From contig MU401734.1 of the NCBI GenBank assembly GCA_022579005.1, positions 1-42,447 of the forward strand: a stretch of DNA of 42,447 bases, in the 5' to 3' direction. The position numbers and the translations under genes were made by a program. Origin of the DNA: Poronia punctata. Taxonomy: Eukaryota; Ascomycota; Sordariomycetes; Xylariales; Xylariaceae. Under the pieces are notes generated by a model, which saw nothing but the letters and a program-made list of their open reading frames with translations, ran no database searches and was not told where the DNA came from. Every line of letters starts with the position of its first letter. The stretch's first letter is position 1. Below are positions 1 to 12,825 of this stretch, piece by piece.

Positions 1-3000
1 TTACTATATATTAAAGTTTAATATTATTAAAGCTTTTTATTGCTTATAAATAACTTTATTTTTTAAGCATTTAATTATTTTTTATACTTATATAAATACT
101 TATTAATAAAAAGTCTTGCTATTTAAATTAAAAATAAAACTAGCTTAGTAGTAGTTTTTTATTAATACTTAACTATAAAACTTATTTAATTAGTATGTTA
201 GCGCTTATATTAATAATATTTTAATTTATTTATAAAAAAAGCTTTAATATTAAAAAAACTATAAAAAGTTATTTATTGCTTATTTACTACTAGCTTATAA
301 AGTAATATTAATAAGTTTTAATTTAATGCTAAAAAAGTTAATTATTTAAATATAATTATTAAAGTAAATAAAAGTATTTTTATTAACTTAGCTAAAACTA
401 AAGCTATTATAAAATAAAAATTTTTAAAACTTTATAATATTATTACTATTTATTTATTTTTTAGTTTTTATAACTATGTTTATATATTTATTTACTATAC
501 TAGCAAAGCTACTAAACTATTAAACTAACTTTTTAAAAAAAAAAACTTTTTATTTTAAGCTTTAAATAAAAAGCTTTTTTTAACTAATTTAAAAAGCTAG
601 CTTATACTATACTAGTACTTACTTTTTTTTAGCTAGGTTTTTTTACTTAAATAAAAGCTAATATATTTTATAATGCTATTAAAAATATTATTTTTTAATT
701 ATAACTTAATAAAAAATAAAAGCTTATTAATTATTTTTTTAAAATTATAATATTTACTAAGCAAGCTTATTTAATATAAAATAAAAAGTTTTTAGCTATA
801 ATTTAAACTTTTAATTATTTTTATAATAAATTACTAAGTACTTAAATTATTATTTTTATTAACTATTAAGCTTTAATTTACTTTTTTACTAAATACTATT
901 TAAAATTATAATAAGTAATATAGCTAAACTTTTTATATAAGTTTATTATTAAGTAAAAGTATTGCTTAAAAAAAATATAATTACTAATATATTATTTTAT
1001 AAAATTATTAACTTTTTTACTATTAAAGCTTAAAAAAAAAAATTAAATATTTATTTTAATTTTTTAAAAAAATATTGTAAGCTTTTGCTTTTAAACTATA
1101 ATTGCTTTTATTAAAGTTTAATTATTTTTTATACCTTTGCTTTTAATAATGTTAAAAAAACTAAAGTTAGTTAATTTAATTATTAAAAAAAACTAACTTT
1201 AAAAACTAAGTACTTATAAAAAAAAGCTAATTATTTTAGCTACTATTTAAAATAGCTTAATATTTTTTTAAATAGCTTTAATTTAAAAAACTTATATGTT
1301 TAAGTTTTAAGCTTATAATAGCTAAAATAAAATAATTTAAGCTTTTTTAGTTAACTATTACTAGTTTAATTTTAAAAAAAATACTTAGTAATATATTTAT
1401 AACTATTAAAATTGCTAATATAATAAAAACCTTTATAATAAAATATTAGGCTTTTTATATTTATTACCTTTTTTTTAATATATATAAAATATTATTATAA
1501 TTAATAAAAAAAATATATTAAAAAATAAGCATAGCTATAATTATATATAGTGCTTTATTAATAAGTTTAGCTGCTTAATTATTATTATTTTAAATAAAAA
1601 AACTAATATTATTAAAATACTAGCTAAAAAGTACTATTATTACTTATACTAATTTTTTAGCTTTTTAAGCACTTAAATTAGCAATAATAAAAAATAATTT
1701 ATTTTATAGCTAATAAAAGCTTTAAATATTTTAATAAGCACTAAATATTATTAAAGCAGCTTTAATTACTTATAAATTTAAAGCGCTATTAAAGTTATTA
1801 ATTATAAGCTAAATTAATATCTTTGCTTTTATACTAACTAATTTTAAAATAATTAAAATAATTATATTATTATTTTTAATTTTGCTTATAACTTATTATA
1901 TTATTTATTATTAAGTATAAGCTTTTTAAAAGTAGCTTTTAAAATTAAGCTATATACTAACTTAATACTTTTAGTACTACTTAATAATATAATTAATAAG
2001 CTAGCTAAGTATATAGTAAAGTTAATAAAGTAAACTTATAAAGTTTAAAACTTAGCTTATAAATTTGTTTAAAAAACTTAAAAATAGTAAAAAGTTTAAG
2101 CTAATAAAAAAAAATAAAAAGTAAACTTTTTTATTTATAACTAGGTTTTTTTTAAAAAAAAAGTTTTATTATAATAGCTTTTACTACTTATATAAATTTT
2201 TAATAAGTTAGTTTATTTAAAATTTTTAATAAAAAAAGCTATAGTTATATTTTAAATTTGCTACTAATTTATAAAATATAAAACTTTTTTTATGCTAATT
2301 AGCTATATAAAGCTTTTAATAACTTTTTACTTTAGTAAATTTAATTTTTTTTAAAACTTAAAAAAATTAATAAAAAGCTTAAGTATAAAATATAGCAAGT
2401 TTTAAAATTTAAACTTTTTAAATATTATAAGCATTTTTAGTACTAAATAAACTAAATTAAATATAATTTAAATAATGCTTAATATTTTGCTAGTAACTTT
2501 AAAAATATATTAATAGCTTTAAAAAACTTTTATAATAGCTACTTTTTAGCTTTTAAACCTTTAATACGTTTTAATAAATAGCTATATGCTATAGTAGCAA
2601 ATATAGTACTAAAAAACTATTTAAATAACTTTAAAATTATTTATAAAAGTAAATAATTTATTATAAAATACTATATTTAAGCTTTAACGCTTTATAAACT
2701 TTTAGCTTTTACTTACTTACTAGCTTTATTTAAGTTAAAAATATAAAAATAAAAGTTTATATTTAATTATACTATATTTAATAAATTATTTATATTATAA
2801 TTTAACTAAACTAACTTATAATTTAATATTTTTATTAAAATAAAAAAAAGTTAACTAAGTATATATTTATAAAAAAAACTTACTATAAAGTATATAAGTA
2901 TAGTAAGTTATTAAAAATGTTTTTTATATTAATATTAAAAAAAAAAAAATATTAGCTTTAAATAAAAAAAAAGTATTAGCTTTTAAGCAGCACTTTTAGT

Positions 3001-3725
3001 AACTTTTATAATAAAAAAAACTTTAGCTTAAGCACTTTATACTTTAGCTTTAGTTTTAAAAAAAAGTAGTATAATAGCTATACTTATTAGTTTAAAGTTA
3101 TATAACTAAAAAAATAGTTATATAACTTATAAACTATATATATTATTATAAAATAAGTTTAAAGTAGTACTAAATATTGCTTTTGCTTAGCTAAACTTAC
3201 TTAATAAAATAATTTAATTAATTATATACTTATATTTTTAGCTAAGTATTTATATATAAGTAATAAAAAAATAAATCTTAGCGTAGCTAGTCTTTTTTTT
3301 TTTTTTAACTTAAAATCTTCTATATAGCGTTAATATATAGCTATTATACTTTACTAATTATTATATTAGCTATAGTTAAGCTATATAGCTATTTATTTAA
3401 TAGTTTAGTTATTTTTAATAATTATAGCTAGTAAATTTAAACGTTTAAAAAAAGTTAATTAGTAGCTAGTAGCTATTTTAAATAAAATAATAGCTAAAAA
3501 TAGCTTTAAATATAGCTAAAAACAAAAAAGTAGCAAAATAATAAGTAGTTTATATAAGTTAAATTTAACTATAATAAACGCGTTTATTAGCTTATTTTTA
3601 CTTTAAAAAACACAAAAAATATATTTTTAAATTTAAAAAAGTATAACTTTTATAAATTAATAGTTATACTAATTTAAAGCTATAAAGATAGCTTTAAAAA
3701 GCGCTAGATTTAGTTAAAAAAAGTA
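1..3725. repeat. AT-rich RIP-like mutated block, gene-free
   Basis: The stretch is overwhelmingly A and T and has no open frame of useful length on either strand. The remaining C and G sit almost only in ACT, GCT, AGT and AGC contexts. TCA, TGA, CCA and TGG trinucleotides appear to be absent up to about 3240. This fits repeat-induced point mutation (C to T on both strands, known from many Pezizomycotina) of an old transposon or other repeat. No transposon protein can be recognised any more. A run of T lies at 3293-3306. Composition becomes normal between about 3500 and 3750. That it began as a transposon is inference. Confidence 0.85.
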
Positions 3726-5748
3726 ATATAAAAGGGGAAAAATTAAAAAAGTAAGGTAGTTAGAAAAAACGGTATACTGCAATTTAGCGCAGTGTAGCTT
3801 TACCGACACTTTGTTTAAAAACGACTGTAAGTCTACAGGGACTACGTCTCTAGTTATGGTGCCCGCACAGGCCCACCACGACAAACCGTTATTACGCATC
3901 TACCAATCGCCAATGATATGCAAAATGGCCTTTTAGTGTACACATGTGTTCTTCCAACTCCGTACCTACTGCGTTTTCTGCAATGCGGGCCGGCTATATA
4001 CACGTTGGGTTTAAGCGTTGAAGCTGGCAACATGGCTTGCCACGTCTAGTACCCCTTGGGAATCGGGTTATTTACCTGGCGTGCCTGATGGTGTAAACAG
4101 TAACCCCTTTTTATGACGTTGAACCCCATCAATCAGTCAATGTGTTCTTTGCAATTGCCTCTCTCAACATAGTGCGGTGGCGGGAGAAGTTTTCCATTTT
4201 CTTTTCTTATTTTCTTTTCCTTCCATCCTTCGCTCCAAGCACCAGGTTCAGCTTCAAGCCTTTTGGGTTAGTCATGATCGCCCGGTCTTCGAAATTCACG
4301 TCAAAAGGTCTTTTGTTGTGCCGATATCTCCGATATGAGAACCAACAGGGACTCAGAAAAGACATCCCCGAGCAATACCTAGTCATACAGATTATATGGC
4401 TTCTATCAATGACGGCTCTTGTTTTCGTCGGACACGAAGAACGCAAATGGAAAGCAGTTCGCCGTGATGAGGATTATTTTCGACGTTTAATCCTACTCAT
4501 CCCAGGAACCGATCTAACAAAATTAACAGCGATAACCGCATAGCGAATTGATAGAAACCCTGGCTTCTCCAGATGGCCGGTACGTTTATCCAAATCCGAA
4601 CGTCATGGTAAGCTGGTATTTAGTCCGTATCTTGACGTCTCGAGCCATAATCACAGAAGTCTTTGGGGGCCTCTTAAATATCAAGTCGTAATTGAGGACA
4701 CTGGTATATAACAAAATACCTTTACGCCAGCAATTATGTGTGTTCCTCGTTGCGGCTCTCTCGGCAAGGTCACGAGTCCGCACGCCGCACCGCACCAATA
4801 GTTTGATTATACCCAAAAATAGAAACACAGCATCGCACTATGCCTAACACAGGTATTCTTCCTCGCGCGCCGTGTAAATAGATCGGACCCCCTCGCAGAC
4901 CCCTCGGCCAAACCCCGGCCAAGGAATTTTCCTACCACATTCCATCCTGCCCTTCTCTGTATGCCAATTGGTAATTGCAGGTGCCCGCCGTACCTATTAG
5001 GTATCCATTGTATTGGCCATATCTCCGACCTATACCTTGGGTTAATTGAAGATACTCGCACACTTTGAACAACAGTGTCACCACCCTGTGGGATGAAAAT
5101 CCCCCTAATCACGGCTACAAAATATGCCCACCAAATTTTTGCAAATTTGAGGCCGGAGACATACGTTGGTACCTAGTAAAGTGGTGGAACTTCCGACTCC
5201 TTTGTTGGTCCTTCCTGATCGTTATTGATTCGACCCCCGATTCGGATTGCGGTTTGAAGGTTTCGATTGCTTTGATAATTTCAATTGCACCTCTCATTGA
5301 TTCCTGGGCTATTTTGTCCAATACTGCAGTACTCTAATCTATAAAGTTTTTACTATTCAGCATCAACATGAAGAATATGAGGAAGAATATAGTTGTTTAA
5401 CGACGTCAAAATTCAAGGTAGAAGCCATGTGCACGATGAGGTCACGTGGCAGTACCAAATAATAGGTAGCGCCTCCTGATTTGTATTGTTTCAGGAACGA
5501 ATGGCACCACAGCACGAGTTATTATTGCTAATAAAGCCTTCGCTCCTTGACATATTGTTCCACCACATGGCGATACCTTCCGTGATGAACGCAAAAGCAA
5601 TCAGTATATAATGCAGTCGAAAAAATAATTGAGAAAATAACACGGAGCTATCGGTCAGGAACATCATCAACTACAGGGTAGCTCTTACGTATAATATCTT
5701 CACAATCCCAAGAGACAGCCGCACACGGCGACGACGACAAAATACGGA
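3726..5748. other. Intergenic, no supported gene
   Basis: Normal-composition DNA between the AT-rich block and the MOSC gene. Several short open frames occur (for example 4142-4543 on + and 4807-5112 on -), but none has a recognisable domain, convincing codon use or splice structure. Hexamers of the TACCTA/TAGGTA type are present. The last 300 bases probably hold the promoter of the MOSC gene. Confidence 0.6.
5605..5611 (+). promoter_or_regulatory. TATA-like element upstream of the MOSC gene
   Basis: TATATAA lies about 140 bases before the ATG at 5749. It is a plausible core promoter element by position only. Confidence 0.3.
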
Positions 5749-7243
5749 ATGGACCGGATTCATTCCATACTAGACCGGCTGAATCTTGACGCTAGCGCCA
5801 TCATATTGCTCCTGGTCACCCTCTGCGCCTTTATAATCCCAGTACTGATCATCTTACCACCGGTCCCGGCCAAACACAGTGACGCGCTGCTGCAAACGCA
5901 CACGAAAGCCGGTGTACAACCAAAAGGCAACAGCAGCACCAAAGCTAAGCAACAGAAGAATGGACAAGTTACTCTACAGAGCCTATACATCTACCCAGTA
6001 AAATCATGCCAGGGCATCGAGGTGATGCGCAGCAGGGTCCTGCCGCAAGGGCTAGAGCACGACCGTCTATTCACGCTAGCACAGCTCAAGAGCCCGTTTC
6101 CTGTCTCGTTGGACTCGTCGACGGCGGCGCGGAGCGAGCATAGATGGGACTTCGTCACGCAGCGACAGTTCCCGCGTCTCGCGACCGTGAAAGTGGACCT
6201 CTGGCTACCGGACGCGATGAAGATGCGCCGACAGGGGTTAGAGGCGTCGCGCGAGGCCTTCCTGGTGATGCGGTTCCCGTGGCGGGAGGATGGCTGGCGC
6301 GGGATGTTGCCGCTGGTCGGGAAGGAGAAGGAGATCTTGCTCCCCGTCGACTTCCCCTCTGCGGCGGAGATGGAGAAGAAAGGGTACGTCTACGAGGACG
6401 TCAGGATCTGGAAGGAGACCGTTACTGCGCTCAATATGTCGGTCGAGCTGCCTAGGGAACTCAGCCTCTACCTGGGCGTTAGTAATAAGCTGGCTCTCTT
6501 CCGCCTTGATCCAGGCCGCCTGCGCGAGGTTTATAGATGTGCCCCGACCGCGCGGGAGGCTGGGTATCAACCTGTGACGGGGTTTCAAGATGCAGTAAGC
6601 TATCCGATATGAACGGGGAGCAAAGAAAGAGTTGAAGAAAATTAACCCAAGGCGTGGTAGTATCCACTCCACATGATAACGCTGGATAGCGTAAACGAGT
6701 TCAGCAAAGAGGTACTGCCGGAGCTTAAACACCTCGACGTGCGTCGTTTCCGCGCCAACATGATCCGTGAGCTTTTTTTTTAACCCAAACCCCTCCCGAC
6801 CATGCTTCACCTAATCAATCGTACAGTTTCCGGTTCTCCCGCGTACGACGAGGAAACATGGAAGAAAGCATGTTTCAAGCCAGGAAGTTCAGGATTACGT
6901 AACGACGCCGTGTTCCACGTCTCGTGTAGAACAGTTCGGTATGTAATGTACCATTCATTACGATCCGGTTTTGTGTTCTAATTAACTAACCCGAAGAAAA
7001 AACAGGTGCAAGATGCCCAACGTAGATCCCGAGACAGGGGAAAGACATCCACGAGAGCCGGACCACTCGCTGCGTACTCGGAGAGACGTCGATCCAGGGG
7101 CGCCAAAGTACGGCTGTCTCGGTATGCAGTTGACACCGCTCTTCGAGAAAGAAGAAGATGCTGATGAGCGGTATACTTGGCTCGCCGTAGGTATGACGGT
7201 CAACGTGGAGGAGAGAGGTGAGCATATATATATCCCGCAGTGA
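5749..7243 (+). CDS. MOSC-domain protein, mARC-like molybdenum cofactor enzyme
   Basis: Exons 5749-6594, 6661-6766, 6827-6938 and 7006-7243 join in frame to 433 aa. Residues about 17-37 form a hydrophobic N-terminal anchor. A MOSC N-terminal barrel follows from about residue 80 (IYPVKSC, then RWDFVTQRQFPRL) and the MOSC domain proper runs from about 280 (MITLDSVNEF, RRFRANMI, SGSPAYDEE). Cys356, in RCKMPNVDPETG, aligns with the molybdenum-ligand cysteine of mARC proteins. The family binds molybdenum cofactor and, in mARC, reduces N-hydroxylated compounds with cytochrome b5 partners at a membrane. Membrane attachment here is seen only as the hydrophobic segment; substrate and organelle are inferred. 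Introns are 66, 60 and 67 nt. The gene converges on smc2. Confidence 0.9.
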
Positions 7244-7785
7244 GGAGAACAGGTGCTTTTACCTTTTACCGTATCTATGTGTCTACATATTTCGAGGCGA
7301 TTTGGGGCATATAGGACTGGAGATATGAATACCCAATAAACAACATACATTTTGTCATAGTTGGTATAAATGCTCGTTAGTTAGACTAGACTAATCCATA
7401 AAACCATGTACGTTCAATCTCCCAGCCGTGGAAGACAAAGAGGAGATATTATATACCGGACGAATACACAAAGTACAAAGCAACAACTGTCCCAGTCCTC
7501 CCATCCCAGCCTCACTCCCTCGCGAATCCAACAAACGCCGCCTATACACGTACAAAACACCACGCGAATTAGGTAAGTATTGCATTGTTCACATGCCTTC
7601 GTATTTGCTCTCCGTCATAAACCCAAAGTCCGCCTGCTTGACTGGACCATGCCATTCCATTTATATACTCCCCATCCCATTCCGCCCCGTTCCATCATTC
7701 ATAAACCAGTCCAGCCATCCCAAAACTCCCATGTCATGTCCAAATAACCTAAGCAAGGGCTTCTCTTACGTCTGTCTACTGTACT
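7244..7785. other. Convergent intergenic region (3' ends of MOSC gene and smc2)
   Basis: Holds the 3' UTRs of two converging genes. A polyadenylation-like AATAAA occurs on + at 7335. The open frame 7428-7793 has no domain and runs into the smc2 3' end, so I do not call it. Confidence 0.6.
7335..7340 (+). terminator. Possible polyadenylation signal of the MOSC gene
   Basis: AATAAA about 92 nt after the stop codon at 7243. Fungal poly(A) signals are degenerate, so this is suggestive only. Confidence 0.3.
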
Positions 7786-10700
7786 TTACTTGAAGTCGGC
7801 AGCTGTCAAAGCCTGCACCATACTCGTGCCTTCGGAGAAACGGGTGCGGAAGATGCGGTTGGCGTTCTGGAACATGCCGTCCTTGAGCGAGACCACGATG
7901 AACTGGGAACCCTTGAACCGGGTCTTGATGAGGCGGCCGATGTTTTGCGTATGCGAGAGATCCAGTGCCGCGTCTACTTCGTCGAGAATGTACATGGGCG
8001 CCGGCTTGAATTGTAAGAGCGCCATGATGAGAGAGAGGGCTACGAGGGATCTGGGAGTTTTTTTTTACGTTAGTATTCATAATTTTTTTTTTTAAAAATA
8101 TGCGGATTTTTTAAAAGGAGACTGACCTTTGACCACCACTCAACTCCGTCAAACTCTGCTTCCACACCTTGCCCAAGCAAACCTTGACCTCCAATCCCTC
8201 GTTGATAGTCTTGCCCTCGGGCGGATCAAGCTTGGCAAAACTGCCGCCAGGGAGTAACTCGGAGAAGATCTGGCCAAAGTCGGCATTGACCTTTTCCCAC
8301 GTCTGCAACAGCGCTTTCTTCTTGTAGTCGTCCAGGCTGAAGATGGTCTCCTCGATCTTGCGCTTGTCACGGATGACCGTCTTCATCATGTTCTTGAGGC
8401 CGATCTCCTTCTTCTCCACGCTGTCGATCATGTTCATGACCTTGGGATTGATCTTCTTCTTCATGCCCTGGAAACGTTCCTGCAGGTTCTTCTGCGTCGC
8501 CTTGCACTCGGCTATGTTGTGCGACTTGAAATCGTACGGAGTGCCGCTGCGGCCGAATTTGTCCTGCTCGTCGGCGATCCATTCGTGTTCCTGTTCCATT
8601 TCTGCTACCCGCTGCACCGCCACTTGTTTTTCCTTGTGGAATTTCTCGACTTGGTGGCCTAGCTTCTGCATTTCCAAACTTTCCTCGGCGATGCGAGCGT
8701 TCTTCGATCGGGTCGCGTCTTCCAGGGCACGCAGCTCGTCGTCGAATCCGGTGAGCTTGGCGCGCTCGTCGTCAAGTTCTGCTTGTGCTATATCGTGAGT
8801 CTCTTGCAGTTTAGCCTGCTTCTTTGCGAGCTCCTCGACTTCCTCTTGTTGTGCCTTGATGGCCATCTCAACCTCGACAAGTTGTTCTCTCGCAGAAGCG
8901 AGATCGGAAGAGACCTGCTCCGAGTCTAGCTGTGCATTTTGGAGCTCCTTCTGGAGAGCCTTGACAGTAGCCGAGTTCTTGGCCAGTGTTTCCCTCAGCT
9001 TGTCAATGGACGACTGAAGCTCGACAAGCTTCGAGTCTTTGTTGTTTTCAAAGTCCTTCATGTCCTTTTCTATCCGCTTGACATCGGCACTGGCTTCTGC
9101 CTGTCTTTTCTTGGCCTCTGCACTGTCCGTCTTCAACTGTGCAATCGTCTCCTTCATGTGTTCGACTTCTTGGATGATGGAAGATGAAGAATTTCCGCTA
9201 ATTTGTTCCTCAGCGAGTTTGATCTCGTGAGCTTTTAGGTCGAGCTCCTGCTTGATTTTTCGGGCCTGGTCTAGTTTGGTTTTCTCGCGGCCTATGTGGG
9301 CTTGTATCTCCTGTAGGGACCTCTCGGCTTCCTTGAGCTGGCGGTTGATTTCATTAAGCTTTTGGAGAGTAATAAGCACGCCGCTTGAATTGGGAGAGCT
9401 GCCTCCGGACAGTGTCCCCGAAGGATCGTAGGCATCGCCTTCTAGTGTTATACTCCTCATCCGGACATTCGGGTCAAAGGTCACTCTCTTGGCCGTCTCA
9501 GCGTCGTGACAAACCAAGGTATTGCCGAAAACGTACTCCATCGCTGCTGATACTTCTTCATCGTAGCCGACGAGGGACAGGGCAAGGTCTACCTTTCCTG
9601 GCGCAAGCTTCTGCGCCGTGGCGATGGTCTGAGCAGAGGCTTTGAAGGCGGCAATCTTGTTCAGCGGGATGATGGTAACGCGTTTCCGTAGCTTGCCTCC
9701 CTGAAGGAGCTGGGTACCAGTCACCTCACTGTCTACAACAACGTTATATAGACGGCCGCCAGCGCAGATCTCCAGTGCCGTGCCGGCTTCGGTATGGTCC
9801 TTGTCCAAAGTGAAGAGCTGGGCAACGAGACCTTTGACCTTGGAGCGGTCGAAGTTGGGTGTGGGGTCGGCGTAGCTGAAGTCAATGTTGGCCACCTTGC
9901 GTTTGAGCGCATCAGCCTCTTGCCGCAGACCCCGGATGGATTGCTGCAGTGACGACTCCTTTTTATACATTTCTTCCTCCTGCCCGGGCTCGAAGCCCAA
10001 CTTGGCCAGCTGGGCCTCGAGCTTCTGCGACTGGGACCGTAGCCCCTCCAGCTCGTTGAGAAGTCCGGCGTTCTGTTCCTTGGCTTTCTTGGCCCGGGGC
10101 TCCTCCTCCCTGATGCGTTTTTCTAGATGGGCAATCTTAATCTTGGCTTGTTCCTGCTCTGTTGTGGCAGCGGCTACCCGGCTCCTCGCATCTTGGAGTT
10201 GACCTTGATATCCGCTCTCCTGACCTTCCTTGGATGCGACACCGGTTTGCAGTGTTTGGAGTAATTCTTCCTTTGATTCCGCTTCCAACGCCTGTTTCTC
10301 ATTCTCTTCTTTCGCGGCGTCGTATCTGGCCTTGATCTGTTCGTACGCTCTTGTCTTCTCTTCGAGGGTTGCCTCTAACTCGGCCACGTTCTTCTGTACA
10401 GAGACCTTGCGCTCCTCTTCTTCCCTTTTGCTAGTATTCTTCAGGTCAACCACTGTAGCCAGTCTGACCAACTCGTTGGAGTATTTCTTCACGCTATCCT
10501 CCAGCGCTTGCGCCTTGCCACCTTTCTTCAGCTCTTTATCGCGTTCTGCCCTTACCCTCTTCACATCCTGTTCGAGATGGGATATCTCGCTCTTAAGCCT
10601 GGCGGTGGAGTCTTCGAGATCCTTTTGCCGTTGTCGCTTCTGCTCGAGGTCTGTTTCTGACTGCGCCAATCGTTCCTGGTACCTGATGTAGTCGTGGGCC

Positions 10701-11583
10701 ACTACTACTCGTGTCAACCTCTCGAGGTCGTTTTGTGTCTGTTGAAAGTCCAAGAACGCGCGCTTCTCCGTGCGCAGCTTCTCAAGCTTAGGTTCGATCT
10801 CGTCGCGCAATAGTTCTGTTATCTCCTGCAACTTCATCTCTTTCTTCGCCATCGTTTTCAGAGCCTTGTCTCTCCGGTCCTCGAACATCCTCGTGCCGGC
10901 GGCCTCCTCGATCATGGCAAGGATTTCGACAGCTTTCATATTTAAAACCTTTGTAATTCGACCTTGCATGATGAGGAAGTTTGGGTTATTGATGTTCAAC
11001 TGTACGGACTGGAACAAATTCTGGACGGTTTGTTGTTGCGCACGGTGGCCGTTTATTAGGTATTTCGATGTTCCGCCGAGCACGATCTGCCTTGTCACAC
11101 TGATGGTGGCATATTCCTCGAAACCGATCGGTGATTTCTCTTTATCTTTATTATCGAATACGATGGTAACGCTTGCTTTGGTTACGCCCGCTTGGCCGCG
11201 CTTATATATCAAGTCCTGTGTAGTTTCAAGGTTAGCCTTCGAATGGGCCAGTTCCCCGCTTCGCATTGTGGATGTCATGACTGAGCGTACCTGTAGGTTC
11301 TGCGCGCGGACTGTAGACATGTTGGTGATTCCGAGGACGAAGCAGATTGCGTCCAGAATGTTGGATTTACCACTGCCGTTGAGGCCCGTGATAGAATTGA
11401 AGCTCTCATCCCTACGCGCCGTCAGTTTCAGTCGTGCGCTGCCAGGCTTTTTCGTTGTTTACTCACCATCCTGATATGACAGTTCGCACGGCATACGATT
11501 TAAACCCCTTGTGGCCCGGTTAGAATAGTTTATTTAATGTATGCGACAGTACCTACGTCTATAATAACTTCTATGACCCTCAT
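7786..11583 (-). CDS. smc2: Condensin subunit SMC2
   Basis: Exons (minus strand) 11583-11557, 11507-11467, 11411-8127 and 8050-7786 join in frame to 1205 aa, the usual SMC2 size. The protein begins MRVIEVIID, then [14 protein letters not shown]. Walker A GLNGSGKS is at 32-39. Two long coiled coils flank a hinge with [20 protein letters not shown]. The ABC signature LSGGQ is at 1113-1117 and Walker B with [12 protein letters not shown] is at about 1137-1148. SMC2 pairs with SMC4 in condensin and compacts mitotic chromosomes using ATP. The start is fixed by the conserved N-terminus; the first exon is only 27 nt. The intron before the last exon (8051-8126, donor GTCAGT) splits the signature motif from Walker B. 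It diverges from the CUE gene. Confidence 0.97.
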
Positions 11584-11872
11584 GTTGGCGAATGCGACAG
11601 TCCGAGGTCGCCTGGATTTCGCTTTTTTGCTGATGTTGAAGTTGCTCCAGGCCTCGTTGCTACGCGTGCCCAAAGTGCGGAAAGTCAACAAACAAATGCC
11701 ATTGCGGTTTACAGGGGCCGCACAAGCCACAGTTGCCCCTCTTCAGTCACAGTGACAATGGACCCGCTCCATTGACTTTGTACAAGTACCTACCTTGAGT
11801 GGGGTAGCAGCGGACAGCAGGCAGCAACTGCCGGGGACAATCACTCTGCCTTTCTGGATCCACTTCTTTGGG

Positions 11873-11880
11873 TATATAAA
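11873..11880 (+). promoter_or_regulatory. TATA-box-like element with downstream CT tract
   Basis: TATATAAA is followed within about 60 nt by a pyrimidine-rich stretch, the arrangement seen in many filamentous-fungal core promoters. It lies about 110 nt before the ATG at 11990 and nearly 950 nt before the CUE gene ATG. Confidence 0.4.
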
Positions 11881-11989
11881 CCTGTCCCCTCCGCCAGCTT
11901 TTGACAGTTTCTTTTTTTCTTCTTCAGCTCTCTTTGCCTTTTGGCTTAGATCAAGTGTAGTATCTGTTCTTTTCAGTTTAATCTCTGAA

Positions 11990-12223
11990 ATGGTCCCATG
12001 TGGACCTTATCGTGATTATTCTAATTTTTATTCCCTAGGAGATATTTCCTCTGTGCTTGCGCATGATCATCTCCATCGTGTCCCTGGTATCACACTGCCT
12101 CCAGGCGACGCAACCTTTTCATTGCCATTGCTGGCCTGCCAGCGTTGTGAAGAAGGGGAACCAAATGCACGTCACTGGCGTAGTGGATGGTCTACAAGTA
12201 CTCGTACTGTAATCATGAAATAA
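11990..12223 (+). CDS. Candidate small protein, 77 aa, unrecognised
   Basis: An open frame starts MVPCGPYRDYSNFY and ends STRTVIMK. It has no domain, signal peptide or membrane segment I recognise. Its only support is the TATA-like element and CT tract just upstream and an ATG preceded by A at -3. The frame stays open upstream to 11795, so a longer product is possible. It may equally be part of a non-coding leader. Confidence 0.2.
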   Translation: MVPCGPYRDYSNFYSLGDISSVLAHDHLHRVPGITLPPGDATFSLPLLACQRCEEGEPNARHWRSGWSTSTRTVIMK

Positions 12224-12825
12224 CTGCCAGATGGACGCTGTACACTTGTAATGCGGAAGCAGCTTGTAGTGGAGGGAATGAGAAATCGGGATTGGAAGAT
12301 GTTGAGGGGGGTTCGGCTTCATTTCATAGCGATTGCCATGATTTGAATATACACGTTGTCAAAAATCAATCCAATCTAGAGTCTACACTTGTTTTTACTC
12401 ATACTTGCTCGGTAATATCATCGTAGCGAGGTTAGGTAGCATGTGGGTATTGGCGGTGTTAGCGGTTCACATGGCGATAAGCCGCATACATGTTGCTCTG
12501 TCGTCTGATCCCTTATTAGTAACGTCATCTTCTAATCAGTACCAAAACATATCTGTCTCCCACGACTTTAGCTTTAACACTACGTATGAGTGAATAGTTG
12601 AGTTTATTGCGCCTACGAGTAGTTTATAAGAGTACGTCGCTTTTTGGCACAACTTGGAAGTCGAATAGAACCTCGAAGGAGAGGGAACTTCAAACACGAC
12701 CCAATCGAACAGACCCGGCCCAAACTAAGGTTACCCAACCCCCGTCCACGAATCGATTCGAAGTCGCGATTTAGTCTTCTCGTGCTACGCAACCCCCGGA
12801 CGAAAATAACACCCGGGGTTACAAG

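Larger units (their letters stand above)
11584..12825. other. Divergent intergenic region (smc2 / CUE gene)
   Basis: 1.24 kb between two start codons pointing away from each other, so it holds both promoters. It contains a strong TATA-like element on + at 11873, followed by a CT-rich tract around 11906-11945, far from the CUE gene start. These may serve the small candidate frame 11990-12223. Confidence 0.6.

Noticed and set aside
1..3725. Mitochondrial or plasmid DNA insertion as the source of the AT-rich block
   Set aside because: No mitochondrial gene, tRNA or GC cluster can be seen, and the selective loss of TpC and CpA on both strands points to mutation of a nuclear repeat.
4142..4543. 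133-residue frame near the left AT-rich block
   Set aside because: No domain, no splice logic, and a competing frame on the other strand; composition gives no support.
9885..11474. Long plus-strand frames rich in Ser, Leu and Cys opposite smc2
   Set aside because: They are antisense shadows of the Glu/Lys/Ala-rich coiled coils of SMC2.
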